This document shows, in pieces, positions 50,888 through 59,503 of a stretch of 64,000 nt of DNA; the stretch's first letter is position 1, and the number at the start of each line of letters is the position of its first letter. The position numbers were made by a program, and so were the translations under genes. The notes under the pieces were generated by a model. The model did not search any database and was not told the origin of the DNA. It saw only the letters and a program-made list of their open reading frames with translations. This DNA comes from Corynebacterium occultum (GTDB lineage Bacteria; Actinomycetota; Actinomycetes; Mycobacteriales; Mycobacteriaceae). Location of the stretch: positions 930,001 to 994,000 of the forward strand of contig NZ_CP046455.1 of assembly GCF_009734425.1 (NCBI RefSeq). The letters run 5' to 3'.

Positions 50888-51820
50888 TCAGATCTTGCGC
50901 ATCCGCACGCGCTGCACCAGATGATCGGCACCCTTGGTCAGGACCAGGGAAGCACGCACCCTGGTGGGCAGAATATTCTCCACCAGGTTGGGCAGGTTGA
51001 TGGACTGCCAGATCTCGCGGGCCTCCGTCCGGGCCCGGACCTCACTGAGGTCGGCGAAATGGGAGAAGTGGGCACCGGGTTCCTTGAATGCGGTACGCCG
51101 CAGGTGCAGGAATCTTTCGATGTACCAGTGTTCGATGACCTCGGTGCGGGCATCCACGTAGACACTGAAGTCGAAGAGATCGCTGACCATGAGGGTGGGG
51201 CCGGTCTGCAGCACATTCAACCCCTCGACGATGAGGATGTCGGGTTGGCGGATGACCTGCACCTCCTCGGTGCGGTCATAGCGGATGTGGGAGTAGACGG
51301 GGGCCCCGACCTCGGCCTTTCCGGATTTCACATCGGTGACAAAGCGCAGCAGGGCGCGCTGGTCATAGGATTCGGGGAATCCCTTGCGCTGCATGAGACG
51401 GCGTTCGCGCAGTTCGGCGGCAGGGTAGAGGAAACCATCCGTGGTGACCAGGTCCACCCTGGGGTGGGAGTCCCAGCGTTGCAGCAGCACCTGGAGCAGT
51501 CGGGAGGTGGTGGATTTGCCCACCGCGACGGATCCGGCGACCCCGATGATGAAGGGGACTGGTCCGGTGGGCCCACCGAGGAAGGTTTCGGTGGCCTGGG
51601 TCAGGCGCTGCCGGGCCCGCACCTGGAGGTGGATGAGTCGGCTCAGGGGGAGATAAACCTCGGCGACCTCATCCAGGTTGATGTTGTCGCCCAAGGCGCG
51701 AAGCTCGAAGAGCTCGGCCTCGGTGAGCACCTGGGGCATGGATTTACGGAGTTCATGCCAGGAGGTGCGGTCGAAGTCGAGATAGGGACTGCTGTCTTGG
51801 GGACGCGCCATGGATTCCAT
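50888..51820 (-). CDS. coaA: Pantothenate kinase (type I)
   Basis: This 310-aa enzyme carries out the first step of coenzyme A synthesis. The P-loop [17 protein letters not shown] lies near residues 94-110, followed by [33 protein letters not shown] and [14 protein letters not shown] sequence ([13 protein letters not shown]). The N-terminus [16 protein letters not shown] is typical. ATG 51820 is supported by GAGGG six bases upstream; ATG 51811 is in frame without one. Convergent with uppS and divergent from glyA. Confidence 0.95.
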   Translation of the reverse strand: MESMARPQDSSPYLDFDRTSWHELRKSMPQVLTEAELFELRALGDNINLDEVAEVYLPLSRLIHLQVRARQRLTQATETFLGGPTGPVPFIIGVAGSVAVGKSTTSRLLQVLLQRWDSHPRVDLVTTDGFLYPAAELRERRLMQRKGFPESYDQRALLRFVTDVKSGKAEVGAPVYSHIRYDRTEEVQVIRQPDILIVEGLNVLQTGPTLMVSDLFDFSVYVDARTEVIEHWYIERFLHLRRTAFKEPGAHFSHFADLSEVRARTEAREIWQSINLPNLVENILPTRVRASLVLTKGADHLVQRVRMRKI

Positions 51821-52052
51821 TGTGCACCCTCAGGCTTTCCTCCTGATGATTCGGGGGGTGGCTCACCCAAAGACCATGCCGATCGGGTTGCTGGTATTCG
51901 GGGGTGGTGGAGGAGCTAAAAAGCTCTGAAATACAGAGGAGTGTACTGTGCGCCGCTAAACTATCTCTCTGTATGTCGTCCCCGCCGGAAGCCTCTGCCC
52001 GGGGACCCCCACCGGACGTGGTCCACCAAATGCGAAAGGCACAGCATCTGAC
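51821..52052. promoter_or_regulatory. coaA-glyA divergent region with possible glyA leader hairpins
   Basis: GTCCCCG (51978-51984) can pair with CGGGGAC (52000-52006). GGACC (52003-52007) can alternatively pair with GGTCC (52020-52024), so the two stems exclude each other shortly before glyA. A small GGAGCT/AGCTCT hairpin lies further upstream. No known riboswitch consensus is recognised. Confidence 0.3.
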
Positions 52053-53357
52053 ATGACAGACGCACAGCACAATGACGGCCTACACAACCTTCCCCTGGAT
52101 CAGCTTGATCCGGACGTGTACGGCGCCATCCTGGGTGAGCTCGCCCGCCAGCGCGACACCCTCGAGATGATCGCCTCCGAGAACTTTGTTCCCCGTGCCG
52201 TACTGCAGGCACAGGGATCGGTCCTGACCAACAAGTACGCCGAGGGTTACCCGGGCCGCCGTTACTACGGTGGTTGCGAGAACGTCGACATCGTCGAGAA
52301 CCTGGCCCGGGATCGCGCGAAGTCCCTCTTCGGTGCCGAATTCTCCAACGTTCAACCGCACTCCGGTGCCCAGGCCAACGCTGCGGTCCTGATGACCCTG
52401 GCCAACCCGGGTGACAAGATCATGGGCCTCTCCCTGGATCATGGTGGTCACCTGACCCACGGCATGAAGCTGAACTTCTCCGGCAAGCTCTATGAGGTCA
52501 GCGCCTACGGTGTCGACAAGGACACCATGCGTCTGGACATGGACAAGGTTCGGGAACAGGCCATCGCCGCGAAGCCGCAGGTTCTGATCGCCGGCTGGTC
52601 CGCCTACCCGCGTCACCAGGATTTTGAGGCATTCCGTTCCATCGCTGATGAGGTTGGCGCAAAGCTGTGGGTCGACATGGCCCACTTCGCCGGCCTGGTC
52701 GCCGCCGGTCTGCACCCCAGCCCGGTACCGCATGCTGATGTCGTGTCCTCCACCGTCCACAAGACCCTGGGTGGCCCGCGTTCCGGCCTGATCCTCGCCA
52801 AGCAGGAGTACGCCAAGAAGCTGAACTCCTCCGTCTTCCCGGGCCAGCAGGGTGGTCCCCTGATGCATGCGGTTGCCGCCAAGGCCATCGCCTTCAAGAT
52901 CGCCGCCACCGAGGAGTTCAAGCTGCGCCAGGAGCGCACCCTCGAGGGCGCCCGCATCCTCGCGGAGCGCCTGACCGCCAAGGACGTCGCCGATGCCGGC
53001 ATCACCGTCCTGACCGGTGGCACCGATGTTCACCTGGTCATGGTCGACCTCCGCAACTCCGCACTCGACGGCCAGCAGGGTGAGGACCTCCTCCATGAGG
53101 TCGGCATCACCGTCAACCGCAATGCCATCCCCTTCGACCCGCGTCCGCCGATGATCGGTTCCGGCCTACGCATCGGCACCTCCGCACTGGCCTCCCGTGG
53201 CCTGGATACCGCAGCCTTCACCGAGGTCGCTGATATCATCGCCACCGCTCTGACCCAGGGCCAGTCCGCTGACACCGAGGCGCTCTTTGCCCGGGCAACC
53301 AAGGTTGCTGCGCAGTTCCCGCTCTACGAGGGCATGGAGGAGTGGAAGCTGCTCTAA
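52053..53357 (+). CDS. glyA: Serine hydroxymethyltransferase
   Basis: This 434-aa PLP enzyme converts serine and tetrahydrofolate to glycine and methylene-THF. Diagnostic stretches: [49 protein letters not shown], and the PLP-lysine segment [18 protein letters not shown]. The C-terminus [18 protein letters not shown] is typical. Codon bias suggests high expression. It diverges from coaA and ends in a 17-bp-arm terminator. Confidence 0.97.
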   Translation: MTDAQHNDGLHNLPLDQLDPDVYGAILGELARQRDTLEMIASENFVPRAVLQAQGSVLTNKYAEGYPGRRYYGGCENVDIVENLARDRAKSLFGAEFSNVQPHSGAQANAAVLMTLANPGDKIMGLSLDHGGHLTHGMKLNFSGKLYEVSAYGVDKDTMRLDMDKVREQAIAAKPQVLIAGWSAYPRHQDFEAFRSIADEVGAKLWVDMAHFAGLVAAGLHPSPVPHADVVSSTVHKTLGGPRSGLILAKQEYAKKLNSSVFPGQQGGPLMHAVAAKAIAFKIAATEEFKLRQERTLEGARILAERLTAKDVADAGITVLTGGTDVHLVMVDLRNSALDGQQGEDLLHEVGITVNRNAIPFDPRPPMIGSGLRIGTSALASRGLDTAAFTEVADIIATALTQGQSADTEALFARATKVAAQFPLYEGMEEWKLL

Positions 53358-53382
53358 GCTTCCCCCTGATCCCCACGCACTA

Positions 53383-53418
53383 AAGGGCCCCGTCACCTTC
53401 AAGGTGACGGGGCCCTTC
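53383..53418 (+). terminator. Terminator of glyA
   Basis: A 17-bp perfect stem (starting AAGGGCCCCGTCACC) with a minimal loop ends in CCCTTCG, 25 bp after the glyA stop. Confidence 0.85.
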
Positions 53419-53453
53419 GCCATGCCAGGGGCGTCGATAAGCCAAAGGGCAAA

Positions 53454-53488
53454 CCCCCGGCCCCACACCAGGGGTGTGGGACCGGGGG
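53454..53488 (-). terminator. Terminator of the aromatic-acid MFS gene
   Basis: CCCCCGGCCCCACACC and GGTGTGGGACCGGGGG form a 16-bp stem with one mismatch; the minus strand continues TTTGCCCTTT. It lies 20 bp after the transporter stop codon. Confidence 0.85.
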
Positions 53489-53507
53489 CCAAAGTGCCGG
53501 AACAGGT

Positions 53508-54971
53508 TTAGCGGGGTGCAGCCTCCGGGGAGGGGCGGTTCATGGCGGGTTCGATGGGGCCGTTGGCCAGGGCCGGGACCTCTTCGATGCTGACCTCGGC
53601 GGCAGCCGGGGAGCGGGGGATGAGGGCGGTGCAGATGGAGCCGATCACGGCGACACCGGCGAAGAGGTAGAAGGCGGTGGCCGGGCCGAAGCCGGCGGAG
53701 ATGATCAGACCACCGATCAGCGGGCCGAAGATACCACCGAGTCGACCGAAGCCGGCGACCCAGGAGACGCCAGCCGCACGGGCGGAGGTGCCGTAGTAGT
53801 TGGAGGCCAGGCCGTAGGTCAGAACCTGGGTGCCCAGGACGCCGATGCCGGCGAAACCGATGAGCAGGTAGACCAGGACGATCGGCAGCTGGATCGGCAG
53901 GATGAAGAGGCAGACTGCGGCGATCAGGAAGGTGCTGGTGATGATCTTCTTGGCACCGATGCGGTCAGCCAACCAGGAGGCGAAGAGGCCACCGAGGACG
54001 GCGCCGCCGTTGAGGGCGAGCAGGGAGTACAGGGAGTTCTCGGAGCTGGTGCCGTTGGACTGCATGATCTGCGGCAGCCAGGTGTTCAGGCCGTAGGTGG
54101 AGAGCAGACCGATGAAGCTCATGGCACCGATCAGGACGGTGCCCGGCAGGTAAGCACGGGAGAAGAGGGCAGCGAAACCGGTGCGCTGCAGTGCCTTCTG
54201 CTTCTCGTCGACCGCGATCTTGTCCTCGGACTGGGGTGCGACGGTCTCGATGGCCAAGAACTGCTTGGCCGGCAGATCGTGCTTCTTGACGAGCTCAGCG
54301 GCCTTTTCGGTACGGCCACGGGAGACCAGCCAGCGCGGGGACTCCGGCAGGGCGAAGAGTGCCAGGGGCAGCAGGAAGAGCAGCGGGGAAGCGCCGATCA
54401 GGAAGAGACCGCGCCAGCTGATGACGTCCTCGAGCAGGATGGCGAGGATGGAAGCCATGACACCACCGGCGGGAACACCGGAGTAGACGATCGCGTTGAA
54501 AAGGTTACGGCGGTTACGCGGAGCGAACTCGGCGACCACGGCGCCACCGGTGGCGACGATCATGCCGACGCCCAGTCCGGTGAGGAAGCGGAGGAAACCG
54601 AACATCGCGATGGAACTGGCCATGGAGGTCAACGCCATGCCGAGGGAGAACCAGACGATCGCGGTGATCATCACCTTGCGGCGACCCAGGCGGTCACCGA
54701 CCGCTCCAGCGGAAAGGGCACCGATCATCACGCCGATCATGGCGTAGGAGCCCAGGGTGCCGGCGATGGCCGGGCTGAGCTCACCGATCTGGGAGGAATC
54801 TGCGATCAGGGTCGGAAGCACAGCGCCATAGATGACAAGGTCATAACCATCGAAGAGGATGGAGAGGCCGACGATGGCCAGGACCAGGTACACCGTGCGC
54901 TTATGCTTCGGCGATTGCCAGGTGTCTGTGTTGTTGACCGGCCGGGCCGATCGGGTCTGCGATTTGTTCAC
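53508..54971 (-). CDS. MFS transporter, aromatic acid:H+ symporter (AAHS) family
   Basis: This 487-aa, 12-TM transporter has AAHS hallmarks: an acidic first helix motif GLSILFDGYDLVIYGAVLP (DGxD), loop 2-3 AGAVGDRLGRRKVM, and ESPRWLVSRGR in the central loop. Relatives import benzoate, 4-hydroxybenzoate, gentisate, protocatechuate or 3-hydroxyphenylpropionate (BenK, PcaK, GenK, MhpT). GTG 54971 has AAGGAG seven bases upstream and is favoured over ATG 55013. It lies far from the mhp/hca genes and lacks their GTTCC-N7-GGAAC site, so it may serve another substrate. Confidence 0.87.
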   Translation of the reverse strand: MNKSQTRSARPVNNTDTWQSPKHKRTVYLVLAIVGLSILFDGYDLVIYGAVLPTLIADSSQIGELSPAIAGTLGSYAMIGVMIGALSAGAVGDRLGRRKVMITAIVWFSLGMALTSMASSIAMFGFLRFLTGLGVGMIVATGGAVVAEFAPRNRRNLFNAIVYSGVPAGGVMASILAILLEDVISWRGLFLIGASPLLFLLPLALFALPESPRWLVSRGRTEKAAELVKKHDLPAKQFLAIETVAPQSEDKIAVDEKQKALQRTGFAALFSRAYLPGTVLIGAMSFIGLLSTYGLNTWLPQIMQSNGTSSENSLYSLLALNGGAVLGGLFASWLADRIGAKKIITSTFLIAAVCLFILPIQLPIVLVYLLIGFAGIGVLGTQVLTYGLASNYYGTSARAAGVSWVAGFGRLGGIFGPLIGGLIISAGFGPATAFYLFAGVAVIGSICTALIPRSPAAAEVSIEEVPALANGPIEPAMNRPSPEAAPR

Positions 54972-55370
54972 GGGTCTGCTCCTTGGTGCACTTTTTAACG
55001 AAGCTCCCTGCATTTGAGAGCTGTCACACAGTTAAGACCCGCTTCATGAAAGATAACACTAGGGTACCCCCTAAATACTTCTAGGGGGTTCTTGTACGCC
55101 CCGACTGATTGGAGTAAACCTTTGTCTTTCCTGACTGTGAAGAGAGCTTTAATTAAGGGTGTTGAACTGCGCGGATGGGAAAATGCGGTGAGGATTTTCC
55201 AATGTCCAGGCAGCATCAGGGATTAGTTCGGGCTAATGGACTCGAAATGGTCACAATCATCGCGCCAGGGACTCCCCGGGGGTCTTGACCACCCATGTCT
55301 CAGGGTACCGGAATGGAAAATCCCCCGGTTCCTGGTGGAAACCCGGGGGAAGTGAGAAGAGAGCGGGAGG
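54972..55370. promoter_or_regulatory. Long intergenic region with an inverted-repeat operator candidate
   Basis: No gene is seen in this 399-bp stretch. ACCCCCTA (55066-55073) and TAGGGGGT (55082-55089) are perfect 8-bp inverted arms 8 bp apart, about 95 bp upstream of the AAHS transporter start, with a further partial copy (TAGGGTA) abutting. A regulator binding site or leader hairpin is possible. A terminator for the next minus-strand gene lies at 55316-55350. Confidence 0.4.
55316..55350 (-). terminator. Terminator of the DUF5997 gene
   Basis: TCCCCCGGTT and AACCCGGGGGA pair with one bulge; the minus strand continues ATTTTCC. It lies 21 bp after the stop codon. Confidence 0.8.
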
Positions 55371-55769
55371 TTACTCCGTGGTCTCCTCTGTTTCTGCGGA
55401 TTGTTCCTCGGACTGCTCGGCGCGACCTTCGGCCAGTGCGGTGCGGGCGGCACGCAGCCACTCCGGCTGGTTCTCCAGCAGTTCCTTGATGTCGGCGGTG
55501 GTCAGGGGCTGGTCCATCTCATTGCGCTTGAGGGCGGCAATGGTGATGCCGAGCTTCTGGGCCACGACGGGGCGGGGGTGGGGTCCATTGAGGCGCAGCT
55601 CGACCAGCCATTCCGGCGGGTTTTCGATGAGCTGCTTGAGCTCAGAGTGGGTTACGGCGTTATCGCGGAACTCCTCTGGGGTGGCCGGCAGGTAGATGCC
55701 GAGTTTCTTCGCCGCGGTCTGCGGCTTCATCGCAGTTCCGGACGGGATGCGGGCAGATTCTTCGTTCAC
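55371..55769 (-). CDS. DUF5997 family protein
   Basis: This 132-aa soluble protein contains two similar segments, LGIYLPATPEEFRDNAVTHSELKQL...PPEWLVELR and LGITIAALKRNEMDQPLTTADIKEL...QPEWLRAAR, suggesting an internal duplication. It ends in an acidic Glu/Thr tail. The family is confined to actinobacteria and has no known function. GTG 55769 is used; ATG 55730 (MKPQTAAKKLGIYL) is the likely alternative. It is divergent from a LysR effector-domain protein with only 24 bp between starts, an arrangement that suggests joint control. Confidence 0.78.
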   Translation of the reverse strand: MNEESARIPSGTAMKPQTAAKKLGIYLPATPEEFRDNAVTHSELKQLIENPPEWLVELRLNGPHPRPVVAQKLGITIAALKRNEMDQPLTTADIKELLENQPEWLRAARTALAEGRAEQSEEQSAETEETTE

Positions 55770-55793
55770 GCCCTCAACGGTAGCATTCAGAGC

Positions 55794-56507
55794 ATGCTGA
55801 CCTTAAGTTTCGTCACCGGCACCGAACCCGGAAAATGGTTCGATCGCTTCCGGGACCGCACCCGCCACGGCCGTCTGGAGGCCTTTGAGTCCGAGGACTC
55901 CCTGGCCGCGCTTATCGACGGCCGCGCCCAGCTCGCCCTGGTGCGCCTGCCGAGCCAGCAGCTGGATGCGGAGAAATTCCATGTGGTGGAGCTCTACCAG
56001 GAGGATAAAGGTGTCGCCCTGCCCAAGGACAGTGAACTGACCCTGATCGAGGGCGAGGTGAAGCTGGCGGACCTGGCGGGCCAGATCATGAACTACCGCA
56101 TCCCCGATCATGGGGAGGTGGATGTGGCTGCGGTGCGTGAGGCACTGCAGATCGTGGCCGCCAATGTCGGTGTGGTCATCGCCCCCAAGCCCCTGCTGAA
56201 GGTACTGAGCCGGAAACTGGTGGTGCCCCGCCAGCTGAAGGATGAGTCTGTGCCGGCGACCAGGATCGCCCTGGTGTGGCACCAGGATGCGGATTCTGAT
56301 GCGATCCAGGATTTCGTGGGGATCGCCAAGGGAAGGACGGTGAACTCTTCCCGGCAGGTTGCCCCCAAACGCAGCGCACGGGAAAAAACCCTGACCAAAC
56401 AGGCCCGCCGAACTGCGGAAAAGCCCGCCAAGAAGAGCTCGGATGGGAGGGGCGGAAACCGGGGCGGGAAAGGATTCGGGGGCTCCCGGCGTAAACGCGG
56501 TAGGTGA
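55794..56507 (+). CDS. LysR substrate-binding-domain protein lacking the HTH
   Basis: The 237-aa product begins directly with a periplasmic-binding-protein-like fold (MLTLSFVTGTEPGKWFDRF) as in LysR effector domains. Continuing, VVELYQEDKGVALPKDSEL, VREALQIVAANVGVVIAPKPLL and ALVWHQDADSDAIQDFVGIA fit the LTTR C-terminal domain. No DNA-binding helix-turn-helix precedes it: the upstream sequence in frame is the antisense of the DUF5997 gene. Instead it has a basic tail (KRSAREKTLTKQARRTAEK...GGSRRKRGR). The tail could bind nucleic acid. Function unknown. Confidence 0.8.
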   Translation: MLTLSFVTGTEPGKWFDRFRDRTRHGRLEAFESEDSLAALIDGRAQLALVRLPSQQLDAEKFHVVELYQEDKGVALPKDSELTLIEGEVKLADLAGQIMNYRIPDHGEVDVAAVREALQIVAANVGVVIAPKPLLKVLSRKLVVPRQLKDESVPATRIALVWHQDADSDAIQDFVGIAKGRTVNSSRQVAPKRSAREKTLTKQARRTAEKPAKKSSDGRGGNRGGKGFGGSRRKRGR

Positions 56508-56629
56508 CAGATGGGTTGCAGATTCATTCCGGAACTTTAACGATGAGGTCTTCTCATGGCGGGAAGGGTCTTTCCTCATGACAATGGGGAAAAGCTTTTC
56601 CAACACCCCCTGATGGAAGGACATCCCTA

Positions 56630-57226
56630 ATGTCTCTGGAAAGAAAAACCCTGCGTCGGCGCATCCTCGCTGGAGCGGCCGCACTTACCCTTTCCCTCAG
56701 CGTGGTGGCCTGTTCGGATGCGGAGGAGGCCACTGGGACCGCCGGTGACGCTCTCTCCTCCGCCACCGATGCGGCCGGTTCCGCCATCGACGAGGCCACC
56801 GGTGGGGCTGATTCCCCGGATGAGACCACCGAGCCAGGGGAAGAGGGCTCCCCGGGGGAGACCACGGAGGTGGAGTCCGCCGATGGTGAGCCCCTCGAGG
56901 TGCCCGCCGCGGTGCTCCCCGTGGCGGAGCAGGCTGGGTTCGGTGCGCCCACCGAGGTTGAGGAGGGGGCCGAGGGCCAGACCCTGGTGAGCTTCGAGGA
57001 GGGTTATGTGGTTAATTCCGTGGAAGGTGGGGCCCAGTCGCTGGTCGGCATGATCGCCGAAACCTGGATTGATGAGGGTGGCCTGGACTCCGATGTGGGG
57101 GTGCCCGTTGCCCCCGAGGAGGCGAATGCCGAGGGCAACGGTTGGACACAGGAGTTCAATAACGGCACCATCTCCTGGGCCGATGATGGTTCCGGTGAGT
57201 TCGTCGCCGATATCCAGAGTAATTAA
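56630..57226 (+). CDS. LGFP-repeat lipoprotein
   Basis: The 198-aa precursor has a basic N-region, hydrophobic core and lipobox VVAC (Cys28), then a Gly/Asp/Glu/Thr-rich linker with GDALSSATDAAGSAIDEATGG. The C-terminal domain has one LGFP-type repeat: AETWIDEGGLDSDVGVPVAPEEA and GWTQEFNNGTISWADDGSG. LGFP repeats occur in actinobacterial envelope proteins and are thought to anchor to the cell wall. It is likely an outer-surface lipoprotein. It precedes the phoAT-like/phoH2 unit and is probably separately transcribed. Confidence 0.8.
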   Translation: MSLERKTLRRRILAGAAALTLSLSVVACSDAEEATGTAGDALSSATDAAGSAIDEATGGADSPDETTEPGEEGSPGETTEVESADGEPLEVPAAVLPVAEQAGFGAPTEVEEGAEGQTLVSFEEGYVVNSVEGGAQSLVGMIAETWIDEGGLDSDVGVPVAPEEANAEGNGWTQEFNNGTISWADDGSGEFVADIQSN

Positions 57227-57296
57227 AGGGCATTCATCCAGGGTTAACCTCAGCTACATCTGTGGTGGCTAGCCTGTGGGCAATCGGGTGGACCCC

Positions 57297-57446
57297 ATGA
57301 AAGTGCAGTATCTCCCTGAATCCTGGAGCTACCCACCCGGTGGCGTCCGCCGGGCGTCGGTACCGGCCCCGGGCAGGCGTGGCTCCGATTCCAGCCGTTG
57401 CATGCCGCGGTCTGTCGGGTACCCGACAGACCGCGGAGGGAGCTGA
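57297..57446 (+). CDS. Small ORF (49 aa) upstream of phoH2, candidate phoAT-like gene
   Basis: ATG 57297 opens a 49-codon frame beginning [16 protein letters not shown] and continuing with basic, Ser/Gly/Pro-rich sequence. Most codons end in G or C, as in neighbouring genes. Its TGA (57444-57446) ends five bases before the phoH2 ATG, and its last codons carry the phoH2 ribosome-binding site, so translation would be coupled. Mycobacterial phoH2 genes have a short upstream antitoxin-like ORF, phoAT, as I recall. No ribosome-binding site is obvious before ATG 57297. Confidence 0.5.
   Translation: MKVQYLPESWSYPPGGVRRASVPAPGRRGSDSSRCMPRSVGYPTDRGGS
57405..57436. repeat. Perfect 32-bp palindrome before phoH2
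   Basis: Each 16-base arm reads CCGCGGTCTGTCGGGT or its complement with no spacer. The palindrome ends 15 bp before the phoH2 ATG, next to its ribosome-binding site (GGAGGGAG), and lies inside the small upstream ORF. It could be an operator, an RNA hairpin controlling translation or a processing site. Confidence 0.85.
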
Positions 57447-57451
57447 ACCGA

Positions 57452-58825
57452 ATGTTCAACCGAAGCACCGATACCGCTGCGCTCGATCATCGTGGAGAGT
57501 ACACCTCCCCGGACACCACGATCCGCACCTATGTCGTCGACACCTCAGTCCTGCTCTCCGACCCCTGGTCGTTGCGCAAGTTTGCGGAGCACAATGTGGT
57601 GCTGCCGCTGGTGGTGGTGACTGAGCTGGAGGGCAAGCGCCATCACCCGGAGCTCGGCTGGTTCGCCCGACAGGCGCTGCGCCTGCTTGAGGAACTACGT
57701 GCCACCCACAAACGGCTCGACATCCCCGTCCCGGTCTCACCGGAGGGCGGCTATCTGCGGGTCGAGCTCAACCATCAGGACCAGTCCCTGCTGCCAGCTG
57801 CTTTCCGCGGCACTGAGGGAGATGTCCGCATCCTGACCTGTGCCCTGAACCTGCAGGCTGAGGGCAATGATGTGGTTCTGGTGACCAAGGACATCCCGTT
57901 GCGTGTCAAGGCCGGTGCCGTGGGGCTGGCCGCCGATGAATACCACGCTGAGGATGTGGTCCTGACCGGTTATAGCGGCATGGTCACCGCACACACCGAC
58001 TCTGTCACCGTGGACACCCTCTTCAAGGATGGGGAGGTTGAGATTGATGACATCCGGACACCGGAGGGGGAGGCGGTGGAGGACCTGCCGGTGCACTGTG
58101 GGGTCACCCTGCTCACCGGCACCCAGTCCGCCCTGGCACGGGTGAGCGCCCGGGGCACGCTGCAGCTGGTGCGCGGTGATCAGCAGGCCTTCGGTCTGCA
58201 GGGTCGTTCCGCGGAGCAGCGCATCGCCCTGGATCTGCTGCTGGATGAGTCGGTGGGCATTGTCTCCATCGGTGGTCGGGCAGGTACCGGCAAATCCGCC
58301 CTGGCACTGTGTGCCGGTCTGGAGGCGGTGTTGGAGCGTCAGGAGCATAAGCGGATCGTGGTTTTCCGCCCCCTCTATGCGGTCGGTGGCCAGAACCTGG
58401 GTTACCTGCCCGGTAATGAGCTGGAGAAGATGAACCCCTGGGCGCAGGCGGTCTTCGACACCCTGGATGGGTTGGTCTCCGATAACGTCATGGAGGAGAT
58501 CCAGGCCCGGGATCTGATCGAGGTTCTCCCGTTGACCCATATCCGTGGCCGCAGCCTGCACGACTCCTTCGTCATCGTCGATGAGGCTCAGTCCCTGGAA
58601 CGGAATGTGCTGCTGACCGTGCTTTCCCGGTTGGGGCGAGGCAGCCGGGTGGTGCTCACCCATGATGTCGCCCAGCGCGATAACCTCCGGGTGGGGCGCC
58701 ACGATGGGGTCCAGGCGGTCATTGAGACGCTGAAGGGTCATGAACTCTTCGCGCACATCACACTGCAGCGTTCAGAACGTTCCGCGATTGCGGAGCTGGT
58801 GACCGATCTGCTGGAATCGCGCTGA
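57452..58825 (+). CDS. phoH2: PhoH2: PIN-domain ribonuclease fused to PhoH ATPase/helicase
   Basis: This 457-aa protein has an N-terminal PIN domain ([15 protein letters not shown], with acidic metal ligands, then [12 protein letters not shown] and [12 protein letters not shown]...[12 protein letters not shown]). The C-terminal PhoH P-loop domain has [21 protein letters not shown] near residue 275, [16 protein letters not shown] and [10 protein letters not shown]. Mycobacterial PhoH2 is reported as an RNA helicase/sequence-specific RNase whose PIN domain acts like a toxin. ATG 57452 follows GGAGGGAG; the longer frame from 57398 would duplicate the small ORF region. Position between glyA and fum is conserved. 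Confidence 0.92.
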   Translation: MFNRSTDTAALDHRGEYTSPDTTIRTYVVDTSVLLSDPWSLRKFAEHNVVLPLVVVTELEGKRHHPELGWFARQALRLLEELRATHKRLDIPVPVSPEGGYLRVELNHQDQSLLPAAFRGTEGDVRILTCALNLQAEGNDVVLVTKDIPLRVKAGAVGLAADEYHAEDVVLTGYSGMVTAHTDSVTVDTLFKDGEVEIDDIRTPEGEAVEDLPVHCGVTLLTGTQSALARVSARGTLQLVRGDQQAFGLQGRSAEQRIALDLLLDESVGIVSIGGRAGTGKSALALCAGLEAVLERQEHKRIVVFRPLYAVGGQNLGYLPGNELEKMNPWAQAVFDTLDGLVSDNVMEEIQARDLIEVLPLTHIRGRSLHDSFVIVDEAQSLERNVLLTVLSRLGRGSRVVLTHDVAQRDNLRVGRHDGVQAVIETLKGHELFAHITLQRSERSAIAELVTDLLESR

Positions 58826-58872
58826 TCACATTTTCCCCCCAGCAATGGCGAGACTGCGGTATCGAAGGGACA

Positions 58873-59415
58873 ATGGAACTCATGGCAGAAGCAACTTTCA
58901 AGATCCGCCCGATCCGCCCCGAAGATTATCTTCAGGTGCAGGAAATCTATGTGCAGGGACTGGAAACCGGACACGCGACCTATGAACGTCATGCCCCGAC
59001 CTGGGATGAGTTCAATGGTCGCAAGATCGAGGGAACGGTATTCGTCGCTGTCGAGGCTGATGATGAGGAGAAGGTGCTCGGCTGGGTCTCGGCTGCGCCT
59101 ATTTCCCACCGGGAGGTGTTCTACGGTGTGGTCGAGGATTCCATCTATATCCGTAAGGGTGCCTCCGGCCGTGGTATCGCCGGAGCTCTCCTGGACCGTC
59201 TGATCGAGGAGTGCCAGCAGCTGGGTAAGTGGGGCATCCACTCCTGGATCTTCCCGGAGAATGAGGGCTCGGTGAAACTGCACGAGTCCCGTGGCTTCGA
59301 GAAGGTGGGCACCTTGCGCCACCTGGCGAAGATGCCCTACGGCGAGCTGAAGGGACAGTGGCGGGACACCGCCATCTGGGAGAAGCTCCTGCCCAAGCCA
59401 GATGTCGAGGTCTAG
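58873..59415 (+). CDS. GNAT N-acetyltransferase (phosphinothricin acetyltransferase-like)
   Basis: The 180-aa acetyltransferase starts FKIRPIRPEDYLQVQEIYVQG and contains DSIYIRKGASGRGIAGALLDRLIEE, whose GASGRGIA is the acetyl-CoA pyrophosphate loop, then PENEGSVKLHESRGFEKVG. The overall pattern matches the PAT/YncA subgroup, which acetylate phosphinothricin or methionine sulfoximine-type amino acids. ATG 58873 with AAGGGA is used; 58882 is an alternative. Convergent with the drug-efflux gene, with which it shares a perfect terminator. Confidence 0.88.
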   Translation: MELMAEATFKIRPIRPEDYLQVQEIYVQGLETGHATYERHAPTWDEFNGRKIEGTVFVAVEADDEEKVLGWVSAAPISHREVFYGVVEDSIYIRKGASGRGIAGALLDRLIEECQQLGKWGIHSWIFPENEGSVKLHESRGFEKVGTLRHLAKMPYGELKGQWRDTAIWEKLLPKPDVEV

Positions 59416-59436
59416 CCAGAAACAACACCATCAGAG

Positions 59437-59482
59437 AAAAGCTCCGGCCCCACACCGATATCGGTGTGGGGCCGGAGCTTTT
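59437..59482. terminator. Perfect 46-bp palindromic bidirectional terminator
   Basis: Two 23-base arms, beginning AAAAGCTCCGGCCCCACACC, meet with no spacer and provide A/T runs at both ends. It terminates the convergent GNAT and MFS genes. Confidence 0.93.
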
Positions 59483-59503
59483 GGAATGCCAGAGGCGGGA
59501 TAC

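Noticed and set aside
57240..57345. ydaO-like (c-di-AMP) riboswitch upstream of phoH2
   Set aside because: A GAATCC...AGCTA stretch and a CGGGTGG/CCACCCG stem recall the motif, but the GG-rich core elements are missing and the segment is better explained as coding for the 49-aa ORF. A covariance-model scan (Rfam RF00379) would settle it.
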